64,000 nt of DNA from Streptomyces sp. NBC_00620. GTDB lineage: Bacteria; Actinomycetota; Actinomycetes; Streptomycetales; Streptomycetaceae. Location of the stretch: NCBI RefSeq assembly GCF_026341825.1, contig NZ_JAPENY010000002.1:992001-1056000 (forward strand), in the 5' to 3' direction. Position 1 is the first letter of the stretch; each line of letters starts with the position of its first letter. Shown here piece after piece: positions 7,802 to 17,400 of this stretch. The notes beneath the pieces are model-generated. The model saw nothing but the letters and a program-made list of their open reading frames with translations. It ran no database searches and was not told where the DNA came from. Both the position numbers and the translations under genes were made by a program.

Positions 7802-8752
7802 TTGCTGAAGCCTGCCCGCCAGAAGGAGAAGGATCCCGAGGGGCGGATGCCCCTCGCGGAACACCTTCGTGAGCTCCGCAACCGGCTTGCGAAGGCGATG
7901 CTGGCCATCGTCGCCATCACTGTCGTCGCCGCCTTCTTCTACAACGACATCATCAACCTCATCACCAGGCCGATCCTCGACTCGGTCGGTTGCGAGCAGA
8001 GCTTCGAGCAGCTGGCGAAGTCGACGTCCACCGAGCCGTGCGCGCAGATCACGATCAACGGTCTGCTCACCCCCTTCACGCTCGCGCTGAAGGTGTCGCT
8101 GATGGCCGGTGTCGTCCTGGCCTCGCCGGTCTGGCTCTACCAGCTGTGGGGCTTCGTCGCCCCCGGTCTGCACCGGCACGAGAAGAAGTACGCCTACGCG
8201 TTCGTCGGCACGGGCGCCCCGCTGTTCCTGGGCGGCGCCTACTTCGCGTACTCCGTACTGCCCACCACGGCGAGGGTGCTGATCGAATTCACCCCGAGCG
8301 GTACCGACAACCTCCTGCCGCTGGACGATCTGCTGGACCTCGTCACGCGCATGGTGCTCGTCTTCGGCCTCTCCTTCGAACTGCCCCTGCTGCTGGTCTT
8401 CCTCAACCTCACCGGGGCGATCACCGGCAAGCGGATGCTCGGCTGGTGGCGGGGCATGATCATGGGCATCACGGTCTTCGCGGCCGTGGCCACGCCCAGC
8501 ACGGACCCGCTGACCATGCTGGCGCTCGCCGGCCCGATCTGGATCCTGTACTTCGGCGCGGTCGCCTTCTCGCTGCTGAACGACGGGCGCAGGCGCCGGC
8601 GCGACGCCGCGGGACCGGCCGACGACGAGGCCTCCGAACTGGACCTCACGCCCGAGGCCATCGGCGAGGTCGAGACGGTGTCGGCCAGCCGGGCGGCCCT
8701 GCCGGAGCAGGCGAGCTCGGACCGTGTCAACGGTTATGACGACGTGACCTGA
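7802..8752 (+). CDS. tatC: Sec-independent (Tat) translocase subunit TatC
   Basis: A 316-residue protein with six predicted membrane spans and the conserved TatC N-terminal block MPLAEHLRELRNRLAK, part of the twin-arginine signal receptor site, followed by KKYAYAFVGTGAPLFLGGAYF. It recognises Tat signal peptides and recruits TatA. The start is a TTG at 7802, preceded by GAGATGGGA. The last ~55 residues form a charged tail rich in Glu and Ala, longer than in E. coli but normal for actinobacteria. Confidence 0.96.
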   Translation: MLKPARQKEKDPEGRMPLAEHLRELRNRLAKAMLAIVAITVVAAFFYNDIINLITRPILDSVGCEQSFEQLAKSTSTEPCAQITINGLLTPFTLALKVSLMAGVVLASPVWLYQLWGFVAPGLHRHEKKYAYAFVGTGAPLFLGGAYFAYSVLPTTARVLIEFTPSGTDNLLPLDDLLDLVTRMVLVFGLSFELPLLLVFLNLTGAITGKRMLGWWRGMIMGITVFAAVATPSTDPLTMLALAGPIWILYFGAVAFSLLNDGRRRRRDAAGPADDEASELDLTPEAIGEVETVSASRAALPEQASSDRVNGYDDVT

Positions 8753-8783
8753 CCAGACGCGGAGAACTCGTAGGGTCAGGCTT

Positions 8784-9674
8784 GTGACCAGCGAGATCAC
8801 CCTCTTCGTCAACCCCACCGCGGGACGCGGCCGGGGCGCCCACGCGGCGCAGCCGGCCGCTTCTGCTTTGCGTGCGGCGGGGTTCTCCGTCCGTACGGTC
8901 CTCGGCGAGAACGCCGAAGACGCCCTCACGCGCGCGCGTGCGGCCGTCGCGGACGGGACGGGCGCCCTGATCGCCGTCGGCGGCGACGGCATGGCGAACC
9001 TGGCCCTGCAGGCCGTCGCCGGGACGCGCACCCCGCTCGGCCTGGTCGCCGTCGGCACCGGGAACGACTTCGCGCGGGCCCTGGGCCTGCCCGTACGCCA
9101 ACCGGCGGCCGCTGGGCGGCTGATCGCCGAGGCCCTCAAGGGGGCCCGGCTGCGCGATGTCGACCTGGGGCGGGTCGGCGGCACCTGGTTCGGCACCGTC
9201 CTCGCCTCCGGCTTCGACTCCCGGGTCAACGACCGCGGCAACCGCATGCGATGGCCCACCGGCCGCTTCAAGTACGACCTCGCGATGCTCGCCGAACTGG
9301 CCGCCTTCAAGCCCTTCCCCTACCGGATCACACTCGACGACGGCAAGGTCCAGGAGGTCGAGGCGACGCTGGTGGCGGTCGGCAACGGACCGTCGTACGG
9401 CGGCGGCATGAAGATCTGCGCCGGCGCGGATCTGGAGGACGGGCTGTTCGACATCACGGTGGTCGGGGACTGCAGCCGTACGACCCTGCTCAAGGTGTTT
9501 CCGAGGGTCTACCGGGGTACGCATCTCGATCATCCGAAGGTCGCCGTGCACCGGGCGGCGAAGGTGGAGCTTGTCGCCGAGGGCGTCACGGGGTACGCGG
9601 ACGGGGAGCCGTTCGGCCCGCTGCCGCTCACTGCTGAGTGTGTGCGCGGTGCTGTGCGGGTGGCGATTCCCTGA
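8784..9674 (+). CDS. Diacylglycerol/lipid kinase family protein
   Basis: A 296-residue DAGK-type catalytic domain protein. The N-terminal NPTAGRGRG (residues 10-18), GGDGMANLAL (66-75, where GGDGT is usual) and GTGNDFARALG (91-101) are the nucleotide- and lipid-binding signatures. Such enzymes phosphorylate diacylglycerol, sphingoid-like bases or other lipid alcohols at the inner membrane face. The exact lipid is not predictable. It starts with GTG 31 bp after tatC and probably belongs to the same transcript as tatAC or the following helicase. Confidence 0.88.
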   Translation: MTSEITLFVNPTAGRGRGAHAAQPAASALRAAGFSVRTVLGENAEDALTRARAAVADGTGALIAVGGDGMANLALQAVAGTRTPLGLVAVGTGNDFARALGLPVRQPAAAGRLIAEALKGARLRDVDLGRVGGTWFGTVLASGFDSRVNDRGNRMRWPTGRFKYDLAMLAELAAFKPFPYRITLDDGKVQEVEATLVAVGNGPSYGGGMKICAGADLEDGLFDITVVGDCSRTTLLKVFPRVYRGTHLDHPKVAVHRAAKVELVAEGVTGYADGEPFGPLPLTAECVRGAVRVAIP

Positions 9675-9759
9675 GCTGCGGGGATTCCGGGTTTCACAGG
9701 TGCGGATCCGGATATTGATCGTCCTGTTGTCAGTGCCTCCCGGTAGTCTCGAAAGCACG

Positions 9760-12576
9760 ATGACAGAGGACCTCTCCCCGGCCGAGCGGTACGCGGCAGC
9801 ACGGAAGCGCGCTGTCGAGCAGGCCACCGCGCTCGCCTCCTTCCGCGAGATGTACGACTTCGGCCTCGACCCCTTCCAGATCGAGGCCTGCCAGGCGCTC
9901 GAGGCGGGCAAGGGTGTGCTTGTCGCCGCGCCCACCGGCTCCGGCAAGACGATCGTCGGCGAGTTCGCCGTCCACCTCGCCCTCCAGCAGGGCAAGAAGT
10001 GTTTCTACACGACGCCGATCAAGGCGCTCTCCAACCAGAAGTACGCCGATCTGTGCCGCCGTTACGGCGCGGACAAGGTCGGCCTCCTCACCGGTGACAA
10101 CAGCGTCAACTCCGAGGCTCCGGTGGTCGTGATGACCACCGAGGTGCTGCGCAACATGCTGTACGCGGGCTCGCAGACCCTCCTTGGACTCGGTTATGTA
10201 GTGATGGACGAGGTGCACTACCTCTCCGACCGGTTCCGGGGCGCCGTCTGGGAGGAAGTGATCATTCACCTCCCCGAGTCGGTGACGCTGGTGTCGCTCT
10301 CGGCCACGGTGTCGAACGCGGAGGAGTTCGGCGACTGGCTGGACACCGTGCGCGGCGACACCCAGGTGATCGTCTCCGAGCACCGGCCCGTGCCGCTCTT
10401 CCAGCATGTGCTGGCCGGGCGCCGGATGTACGACCTCTTCGAGGAGGGTGAGGGTCACAAGAAGGCCGTCAACCCCGACCTCACGCGCCTCGCGCGGATG
10501 GAGGCGAGCCGCCCGTCGTACCAGGACCGCAGACGGGGCCGCGCCATGCGCGACGCGGACCGTGAGCGCGAGCGCAGACAGCGCTCGCGGGTGTGGACGC
10601 CGAGCAGGCCCGAGGTCATCGAGCGGCTCGACGCCGAAGGGCTGCTGCCCGCCATCACGTTCATCTTCAGTCGCGCCGCCTGCGAGGCCGCAGTCCAGCA
10701 GTGCCTGTACGCGGGCCTCAGGCTGAACGACGACGATGCCCGCGTGCGGGTGCGTGAACTCGTCGAGGAGCGCACGGCCTCCATCCCGACCGAGGACCTG
10801 CACGTCCTGGGGTACTACGAGTTCCTCGAGGGCCTGGAGCGTGGCATCGCGGCCCACCACGCGGGCATGCTGCCGACGTTCAAGGAGGTCGTCGAGGAGC
10901 TGTTCGTACGCGGCCTGGTGAAGGCGGTGTTCGCGACCGAGACCCTCGCCCTTGGCATCAACATGCCCGCCCGCTCGGTGGTGTTGGAGAAGCTCGTCAA
11001 GTGGAACGGCGAACAGCACGCCGACATCACACCCGGCGAGTACACCCAGCTGACCGGGCGCGCCGGACGCCGCGGCATCGATGTCGAGGGCCACGCGGTC
11101 GTGTTGTGGCAGCGCGGCATCAGCCCCGACCACCTGGCGGGACTCGCGGGCACCCGCACGTATCCGCTGCGCTCCAGCTTCAAGCCGTCGTACAACATGG
11201 CGGTCAACCTGGTCGAGCAGTTCGGGCGGCACCGCTCGCGCGAGCTCCTCGAGACGTCCTTCGCGCAGTTCCAGGCCGACAAGTCGGTCGTCGGGATCTC
11301 CCGGCAGGTGCAGCGCAACGAGGAGGGGCTCGACGGCTACAAGGAGTCGATGACCTGCCACCTCGGGGACTTCGAGGAGTACATGGGGCTGCGCCGCGAG
11401 CTCAAGGACCGCGAGACCGAGCTGGCCAAGCAGGGCGCGGCGCAGCGGCGCGCGGAGGCGGCCGTCGCGCTGGAGAAGCTCAAGCCCGGCGATGTCATCC
11501 ACGTCCCGACCGGCAAGTACGCGGGGCTCGCCCTGGTGTTGGACCCCGGGTTGCCCGCCGGACGGTCGAACGGCCACCGGGGCTTCGAGCAGCATGACGG
11601 CCCGCGTCCGCTGGTGCTCACCGCCGAGCGCCAGGTGAAGCGGCTCGCCTCGATGGACTTCCCGGTGCCGGTCGAGGCGCTGGAGCGGATGCGGATCCCG
11701 AAGTCCTTCAACCCGCGCTCGCCGCAGTCCCGCCGCGATCTGGCCTCCGCGCTGCGCACCAAGGCCGGGCACATCGTCGCGGACCGGCACCGCAAGAAGC
11801 GGGCCGATGCCGCCGACGACCGCGAGATCGCCAGGCTGCGCACGGCGATCCGGGCGCACCCCTGCCACGGGTGCAACGACCGGGAGGACCACGCCCGTTG
11901 GGCCGAGCGTTATCACCGGCTGCTGCGCGACACCTCGCAGCTGGAGCGGCGTATCGAGGGCCGGACGAACACCATCGCCCGCACCTTCGACCGCATCGTC
12001 GCGCTTCTCACCGAGCTCGACTACCTGCGGGGCAACGAGGTCACCGAACACGGCAAGCGGCTCGCGCGGCTGTACGGCGAACTCGACCTGCTCGCCAGCG
12101 AATGCCTCCGTGCCGGGGTCTGGGAGGGGCTCAGCCCTCCCGAACTCGCCGCCTGCATCTCGGCGTTGGTGTACGAGTCGCGGGTCGCCGACGACGCGAT
12201 GGCGCCGAAGGTGCCGTCGGGCAAGGCGAAGGCCGCGCTGGGCGAGATGGTGCGGATCTGGGGGCGGCTCGACGCCCTTGAGGAGGACTTCGGGATCACC
12301 CAGACCGAGGGGGTCGGGCAGCGCGAGCCGGATCTCGGGTTTGCCTGGGCCGCGCACGAGTGGGCCTCCGGCAAGGGGCTCGACGAGGTGCTGCGGGAGG
12401 CGGAGATGCCTGCGGGTGACTTTGTGCGCTGGTGCAAGCAGGTCATTGATGTGCTGGGGCAGATCTCGGCCGCGGCGCCTGTTTCCGGAGCGGCCGGATC
12501 GAGTGTCGCCAAGAATGCGCGTAAGGCGGTGGATGGGCTGCTGCGGGGGGTGGTGGCTTACTCGTCGGTCGGGTGA
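9760..12576 (+). CDS. Ski2/Mtr4-like DEAD/DEAH-box RNA helicase (HelY type)
   Basis: A 938-residue superfamily-2 helicase. Motif I APTGSGKT is at residues 57-64, the DEVH box at about 150-153, motif III SLSATVSN after it, and motif VI QLTGRAGRRGID in the second RecA fold. The C-terminal half has the DSHCT/arch region, including a short CHGC cluster (HPCHGCNDRED) near residue 705. This is the actinobacterial HelY lineage related to Ski2/Mtr4, which unwinds structured RNA for turnover; the biological role in Streptomyces is not settled. I chose the ATG at 9760 because the conserved N-terminus follows it. The longer open frame upstream overlaps the lipid kinase. Confidence 0.92.
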   Translation: MTEDLSPAERYAAARKRAVEQATALASFREMYDFGLDPFQIEACQALEAGKGVLVAAPTGSGKTIVGEFAVHLALQQGKKCFYTTPIKALSNQKYADLCRRYGADKVGLLTGDNSVNSEAPVVVMTTEVLRNMLYAGSQTLLGLGYVVMDEVHYLSDRFRGAVWEEVIIHLPESVTLVSLSATVSNAEEFGDWLDTVRGDTQVIVSEHRPVPLFQHVLAGRRMYDLFEEGEGHKKAVNPDLTRLARMEASRPSYQDRRRGRAMRDADRERERRQRSRVWTPSRPEVIERLDAEGLLPAITFIFSRAACEAAVQQCLYAGLRLNDDDARVRVRELVEERTASIPTEDLHVLGYYEFLEGLERGIAAHHAGMLPTFKEVVEELFVRGLVKAVFATETLALGINMPARSVVLEKLVKWNGEQHADITPGEYTQLTGRAGRRGIDVEGHAVVLWQRGISPDHLAGLAGTRTYPLRSSFKPSYNMAVNLVEQFGRHRSRELLETSFAQFQADKSVVGISRQVQRNEEGLDGYKESMTCHLGDFEEYMGLRRELKDRETELAKQGAAQRRAEAAVALEKLKPGDVIHVPTGKYAGLALVLDPGLPAGRSNGHRGFEQHDGPRPLVLTAERQVKRLASMDFPVPVEALERMRIPKSFNPRSPQSRRDLASALRTKAGHIVADRHRKKRADAADDREIARLRTAIRAHPCHGCNDREDHARWAERYHRLLRDTSQLERRIEGRTNTIARTFDRIVALLTELDYLRGNEVTEHGKRLARLYGELDLLASECLRAGVWEGLSPPELAACISALVYESRVADDAMAPKVPSGKAKAALGEMVRIWGRLDALEEDFGITQTEGVGQREPDLGFAWAAHEWASGKGLDEVLREAEMPAGDFVRWCKQVIDVLGQISAAAPVSGAAGSSVAKNARKAVDGLLRGVVAYSSVG

Positions 12577-12596
12577 CCGGTTGTGGGGCGGGGGAG

Positions 12597-12709
12597 TTTT
12601 TTCGCCCCCTCCGCCCCTACCCTTCCCGTCTTTCTGGGGCTCTGCCCCAGGCCCCGCCAGGGGGCGCTGCCCCCTGGACCCCCGCTCCTCAAACGCCGGA
12701 GGGGCTAAT
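12597..12709. repeat. Dispersed intergenic repeat, copy A
   Basis: The block carries CGCCCCCTCCGCCCCTACCC (12603-12622), two small hairpins (GGGGCTCTGCCCC and GGGGGCGCTGCCCCC) and the module GCTCCTCAAACGCCGGAGG. The same modules in the same order recur at 44786-44862, with an inverted partial copy at 44899-45000. The right end overlaps the 3' end of the allophanate hydrolase gene and supplies its last codons and stop. It probably ends transcription from both sides. Confidence 0.8.
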
Positions 12710-14362
12710 AGAGCGCAGGTATGCGCGCCAGCCTCCGTGTGTCGTGATGTCCTCGGCTCCTTCGAGTGCGGACGGTTCGCAGAGGAAGCCGGGGACGTGA
12801 CTGCCGTCGGTGAGTTCGACGCGGCCCAGGGTCATCGGGCGGGGGAGCTCGGCGAGTAGGCGTCCTAGGCCCTCGGCGGGGAGTCGCCATACTTCGGCCT
12901 CGATGGCGGCGCCGGGGTCTTCCGTGCCGACGTGGACCAGGCCCGGCTTGGGCGGTGTGGTGGACAGGGCGTGCAGGCGGTAGACGGGTGCCGTGGTTGT
13001 CGTACGTTCCAGTTCCGCGCCCAGGGAGAGGAGCTGGGGGTTGAGCGGCTGGCCGGACAGGTGTGCGCCAAGCACCGCGATCCGGAGCTGCGGCTGCAGC
13101 AGGCCCGCGATCCGGGCGAGGCGTTCGTCGGTGAACGCCGGGCCGATCAGCATCACGCCGAAGGGCAGGCCGTCCACCATGCCCGCGGGGACGGCTACCG
13201 CGGCCAGGTCGAAGAGGTTCGTGGAGTTGGTGAAGCGGCCCAGGCGGGCGTTGGCGCCCAGTGGGTCGGCGGCGACCTCGGCGAGGGTGGGGTGGCCGGG
13301 GGCCGTCGGCAGCAACAGGGCGTCCGCGTCGCCGAGTTGGGCGAGGGCGCGGGTGCGGAGGTCCGCAAGGCGGTCCTGGTCGGCGTACAACTGGTGGGCC
13401 GGGATGTCCCGGGCCCGGGTGATGATCCCGGCGACGGTCGGGTCGAGCCCCTCACCGCCCTCAGTGATCAACTTGTCGACAAAGCTCCCCACGGCTGTGT
13501 AGCGCTCGGCGACGAACGCGCCCTCGTAGAGCATCGCCGCGGCCTCGGTGAACGGGGTGAGGTCGAGGGTGCGCAACTCGGCGCCCGCCGCGGTGAGTTG
13601 CGCCACGGCCGCTTCGTACGCCGCCGCCCAGCCCTTGTCCAGCTCTCCGAGCTGTTCGGGTGCGGCGACGGCGATGCGCCATGGGCCGGGCGTCCGCTGG
13701 GGGAGTGCCGGGAGGTCGCGTCCCGAGGGGGAGGTCATGTACGCGAGGGCCTGCTCGGCCTCCGGGAGCGTACGGGCGAAGACGGTCACGCAGTCGAGGG
13801 AGGCGCAGGCGGGGACGACGCCGGTCGTCGGCACCAGGCCGCGGGTCGGCTTGAGGCCGACGATGCCGTTGAAGGCGGCGGGGACGCGGCCCGAGCCTGC
13901 GGTGTCCGTGCCGAGGGCGAGGTCGACGATTCCCAGGGCTACGGCGACGGCCGATCCGGAGCTCGAGCCGCCGCTGATTCTGGCCGGGTCGTAGGCGTTG
14001 CGTACGGCGCCGTGGGGGGAGCGGGTGCCGACCAGGCCTGTGGCGAACTGGTCCAGGTTCGTGGTGCCGAGGACGATCGCGCCGGCGGCTCGGAGGCGGG
14101 CGACTGCGGGCGCGTCGCCTTCTGGGGTGTACGCGTATGCCGGGCAGCCGGCGGTGGTCTTGAGGCCTGCCACGTCGATGTTGCCCTTCGCGGCGAGGAG
14201 CTTGCCTGCGAGGGGGAGGTGCTCGCCTGCGGCGACGCGTTCGTCGATGGTCCTCGCCTCTTGGTCGACCTCCGCCTGGGGGCGGAGGTCGATCCAGAGC
14301 TCGGGGCGGTCGGTGGCCTCGATGCGGGCGTATGCCCTCTGGACTCGGGTGACGGCTGACAT
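12689..14362 (-). CDS. atzF: Allophanate hydrolase (amidase family)
   Basis: A 557-residue enzyme that hydrolyses allophanate to ammonia and CO2, the last step of urea-carboxylase or guanidine-carboxylase routes. The amidase-signature triad can be located: Lys59 in LLAAKGNID, a cis-serine in SGGSSSGSAVA (130-140), and the nucleophile Ser157 in GTDTAGSGRVPA. The C-terminal ~120 residues form the extra domain typical of allophanate hydrolases. Start: ATG at 14362 after AGGAG; in-frame codons upstream run into a hairpin. The last four codons and the stop (SPSGV*) lie in the dispersed repeat, so the repeat has apparently set the length of the C-terminus. Confidence 0.94.
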   Translation of the reverse strand: MSAVTRVQRAYARIEATDRPELWIDLRPQAEVDQEARTIDERVAAGEHLPLAGKLLAAKGNIDVAGLKTTAGCPAYAYTPEGDAPAVARLRAAGAIVLGTTNLDQFATGLVGTRSPHGAVRNAYDPARISGGSSSGSAVAVALGIVDLALGTDTAGSGRVPAAFNGIVGLKPTRGLVPTTGVVPACASLDCVTVFARTLPEAEQALAYMTSPSGRDLPALPQRTPGPWRIAVAAPEQLGELDKGWAAAYEAAVAQLTAAGAELRTLDLTPFTEAAAMLYEGAFVAERYTAVGSFVDKLITEGGEGLDPTVAGIITRARDIPAHQLYADQDRLADLRTRALAQLGDADALLLPTAPGHPTLAEVAADPLGANARLGRFTNSTNLFDLAAVAVPAGMVDGLPFGVMLIGPAFTDERLARIAGLLQPQLRIAVLGAHLSGQPLNPQLLSLGAELERTTTTAPVYRLHALSTTPPKPGLVHVGTEDPGAAIEAEVWRLPAEGLGRLLAELPRPMTLGRVELTDGSHVPGFLCEPSALEGAEDITTHGGWRAYLRSISPSGV

Positions 14363-14409
14363 CGGTGCTCCTTGGCTGGGGTCTCGTGCTCGACTGCGGG
14401 CCGGTGGGT

Positions 14410-14456
14410 GGTGTGTGCCCACCCGTTCCGCCCTGCGGAACGCCTGCCCACACACC
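14410..14456. terminator. Hairpin between carboxylase and allophanate hydrolase genes
   Basis: GTTCCGC (14425-14431) pairs with GCGGAAC (14435-14441) across a 3-nt loop, and GGTGTGTG (14410-14417) pairs with CACACACC (14449-14456) outside it. Inside an operon this could reduce rather than stop transcription, or stabilise the 3' end of the upstream message. Confidence 0.55.
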
Positions 14457-14470
14457 GCGCCATGGGGACG

Positions 14471-17400
14471 TCAGGTCACCGGCGCCAGCACTATCAGTGC
14501 TGTCCCCGCCTCCACCTGGTCCCCCGGTTTTGCGAGAATCTCGGTCACCACGCCGTTCATCGGGGCGGGGACCCTGGACTCCATCTTCATGGCCTCCAGG
14601 GCCAGGAGGGGCTGGCCCCGGGTCACCTTGTCGCCGGGGCGGACGTTCAGCTGCCAGACCGAGGCGGCGAATTCGGCCTCTATCAGGCGGCCGCCCTCGG
14701 GGACGGTCACCTCGGCGGGGGGAGCCGCGGGGGCCGACACGGACTCCGCCCGGGTGAACTCGCCCGCTGCTTCCCACGCGTCCCGCTCCGCGGAGAACGC
14801 GCCGCCCTGCCGGACCCGGAACTCCGCGATGGAGCCGGCGTTCTCGGCGAGGAAGGACTCGTACCCGGCGAGGGAGAACTCGCCCTCCTCGATCCGGGGG
14901 ACGAAGCGGCCGGAGATGATGTCGGCGCGCAGGTCGAGGAGTTCGTCGGGTTCGACGGGGTACCACTTGACGCGGTCGAAGAAGCGCAGCAGCCAGGGCG
15001 AGCCCGGCTCGAACGCGCCGCGTTGCTGCCAGGGCGACCACACCTGGGTCGTACGGCCGACGAACTGGTAGCCGCCTGGACCCTCCATGCCGTAGATGCA
15101 GAGGTAGGCGCCGCCGATGCCGACCGAGTTCTCGGCGGTCCAGGTGCGCGCCGGGTTGTACTTGGTGGTGACCAGGCGGTGGCGCGGGTCCAGCGGTGTC
15201 GCCACCGGCGCGCCCAAGTAGACGTCGCCGAGGCCCAGTACGAGGTACTCCGCGTCGAAGACCGTCCGGTACACGTCGTCCACCGAGTCGAGGCCGTTGA
15301 CGCGGCGGATGAACTCGATGTTCCAGGGGCACCAGGGCGCGTCGTCGCGGACGCCCGCCATGTAGCGGGCGATCGCCTCACGGGTGGCCGGGTCGTCCCA
15401 GGAGAGGGGGAGGTGGACGGTGCGGGAGGGGACGACGAGTTGGTCGCTCGGTGGGAGCGTCGCCACGATCTGCCGTACGGCCGCGAGGAGTTCGCGCTGC
15501 GGGAGCCGCCGCGGATCCGTCTGGATCTGCAGGGAACGGATGCCCGGGGTGAGGTCCGTGACCCCGTCCAGTGCGGCGCCCGCCACCGCCTCCATCAGCG
15601 CGTGCACCCGCATGCGCAGGGCCAGGTCCAGCTGCATGGGACCGAATTCGACCAGCAGGTTGTCGTCGCCGCTGCGCCGGTACGTCACGTCGCCGTCCCG
15701 GGCGAGTACGCCGCTGTCGACGATCGCGGCCCGCGGCGAGCCGTCGTCGGCGACCGGCGTGAAGCGGACCGTGTCACCGGGGCGCAGCTGCCCGAGCTTC
15801 CAGCGCTCCGAGCTGACGACCGTCGCGGGGCAGACGAAGCCGCCGAGCGAGGGACCGTCCGGGCCGAGCAGCACCGGCATGTCGCCGGTGTAGTCGACGG
15901 CACCCACCGAGTAGGGCGTGTCGTGGATGTTGGACGGGTGCAGCCCCGCCTCGCCGCCGTCCTTGCGAGCCCAGCGGGGCTTGGGACCGACCAGCCGTAC
16001 GCCCGTGCGCGCCGAGTTGAAGTGGACCTTCCAGTCGGCGGCGTAGAACTCGTGGATGTCCTCCTCGGTGAAGAACTCCGGTGCGGCATGCGGGCCTTCG
16101 AGCGCGCCGATGTGCCAGCGCGCCCCGAAGACCGGTCGGTCGGCAGCTGCCACCGCGGTGCCCGGGACCACCGCGCCCCCGTGCAGCACATCTCCCGTCC
16201 GCAGCGTCCGGCCACCGTGCCCGCCGAACCGGCCAAGGGTGAAGGTGGACGCGCTGCCCAGGAACGCGGGCACGTCCAGGCCGCCGCCCGCGAAGAGCAC
16301 GTACGTGCGCAGGCCGTGCTGGGTGGGAGCGCCGACCTCCAGGACGGACCCCGCCGGCACCGTGACCGGCTCCCACTGCGCGGCCGCCGTGCCGTCCACG
16401 GTGACCGCCGCCGGAGCACCCGTCACGCAGACGGTCGTGGCGTGCGTGAAGCGCAGGGCCGGTCCCTGAAGGGTGCACTCCAGACCGGGTGCCCCTTCGT
16501 GGTTGCCGAGGGCCCGGTTGCCGAGCCGGAAGGACAGGTCGTCCATCGGGCCGCACGGCGGCACCCCGACCTGCCAGTAGCCGGTGCGGCCGGGCCAGTC
16601 CTGGACGGTGGTGAGCGTGCCGCCCGAGACGACCTCGACGCGCGGTGTCGGATCGGAGACGGCGGCGAGTGTCGCCGTCGAATGCGTCGCGGCCCGGAAG
16701 GAGCTGTCCGACAGTGCCGCGCGCACCAGCCCGAGGTTCGTCTCGATACCGTCGACGCGGGTCCTGGCCAGCGCCTCGTCGAGCCGTTCCAGCGCATGGG
16801 CGCGGTCCGAGCCGTAGGCGATGACCTTCGCGAGCATGGGGTCGTACGAGGTCGTGACCTCCGTCCCCGTCTCCACCCAGCCGTCGACCCGGACCCCGCC
16901 GGGGAACTCGACGCGCGTCAACAGGCCTGCGCTGGGCCGGTGTTCGCGCGAGGGATCCTCGGCGTAAACCCGTGCCTCGACGGCATGACCGCGGGGCGCC
17001 CCCGGGTCCCGTACGACATCGGACTCGCCGCGAGCCAGCCGCAGCATCCAGGCGACGAGGTCGACTCCGTAGATCTCCTCGGTGACCGGATGCTCCACCT
17101 GGAGACGGGTGTTGACCTCCAGGAAGTACGCCTCCTGGCGGGCGGCGTCGTACACGAACTCGACGGTTCCGGCCGAGCGGTAGCCGACCGACGCGCACAA
17201 GTCGCGTGCCGCCGACGCGAGTTGCTCGCGTACGGGGGAGGGGAGCCCGGGCGCGGGAGCCTCTTCCAGCACCTTCTGATTGCGACGCTGGAGCGAGCAG
17301 TCGCGGTCGCCGAAGGTGACCACGCGGCCCCGGCCGTCGCCGAAGACCTGTACCTCCACATGGCGGGCCCGCTCCACCAGCCGTTCCAGGAAGACCCCGG

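Noticed and set aside
9730-12357. Very long open frame opposite the helicase gene
   Set aside because: It is a by-product of GC-rich third positions; the helicase on the plus strand has all family motifs.
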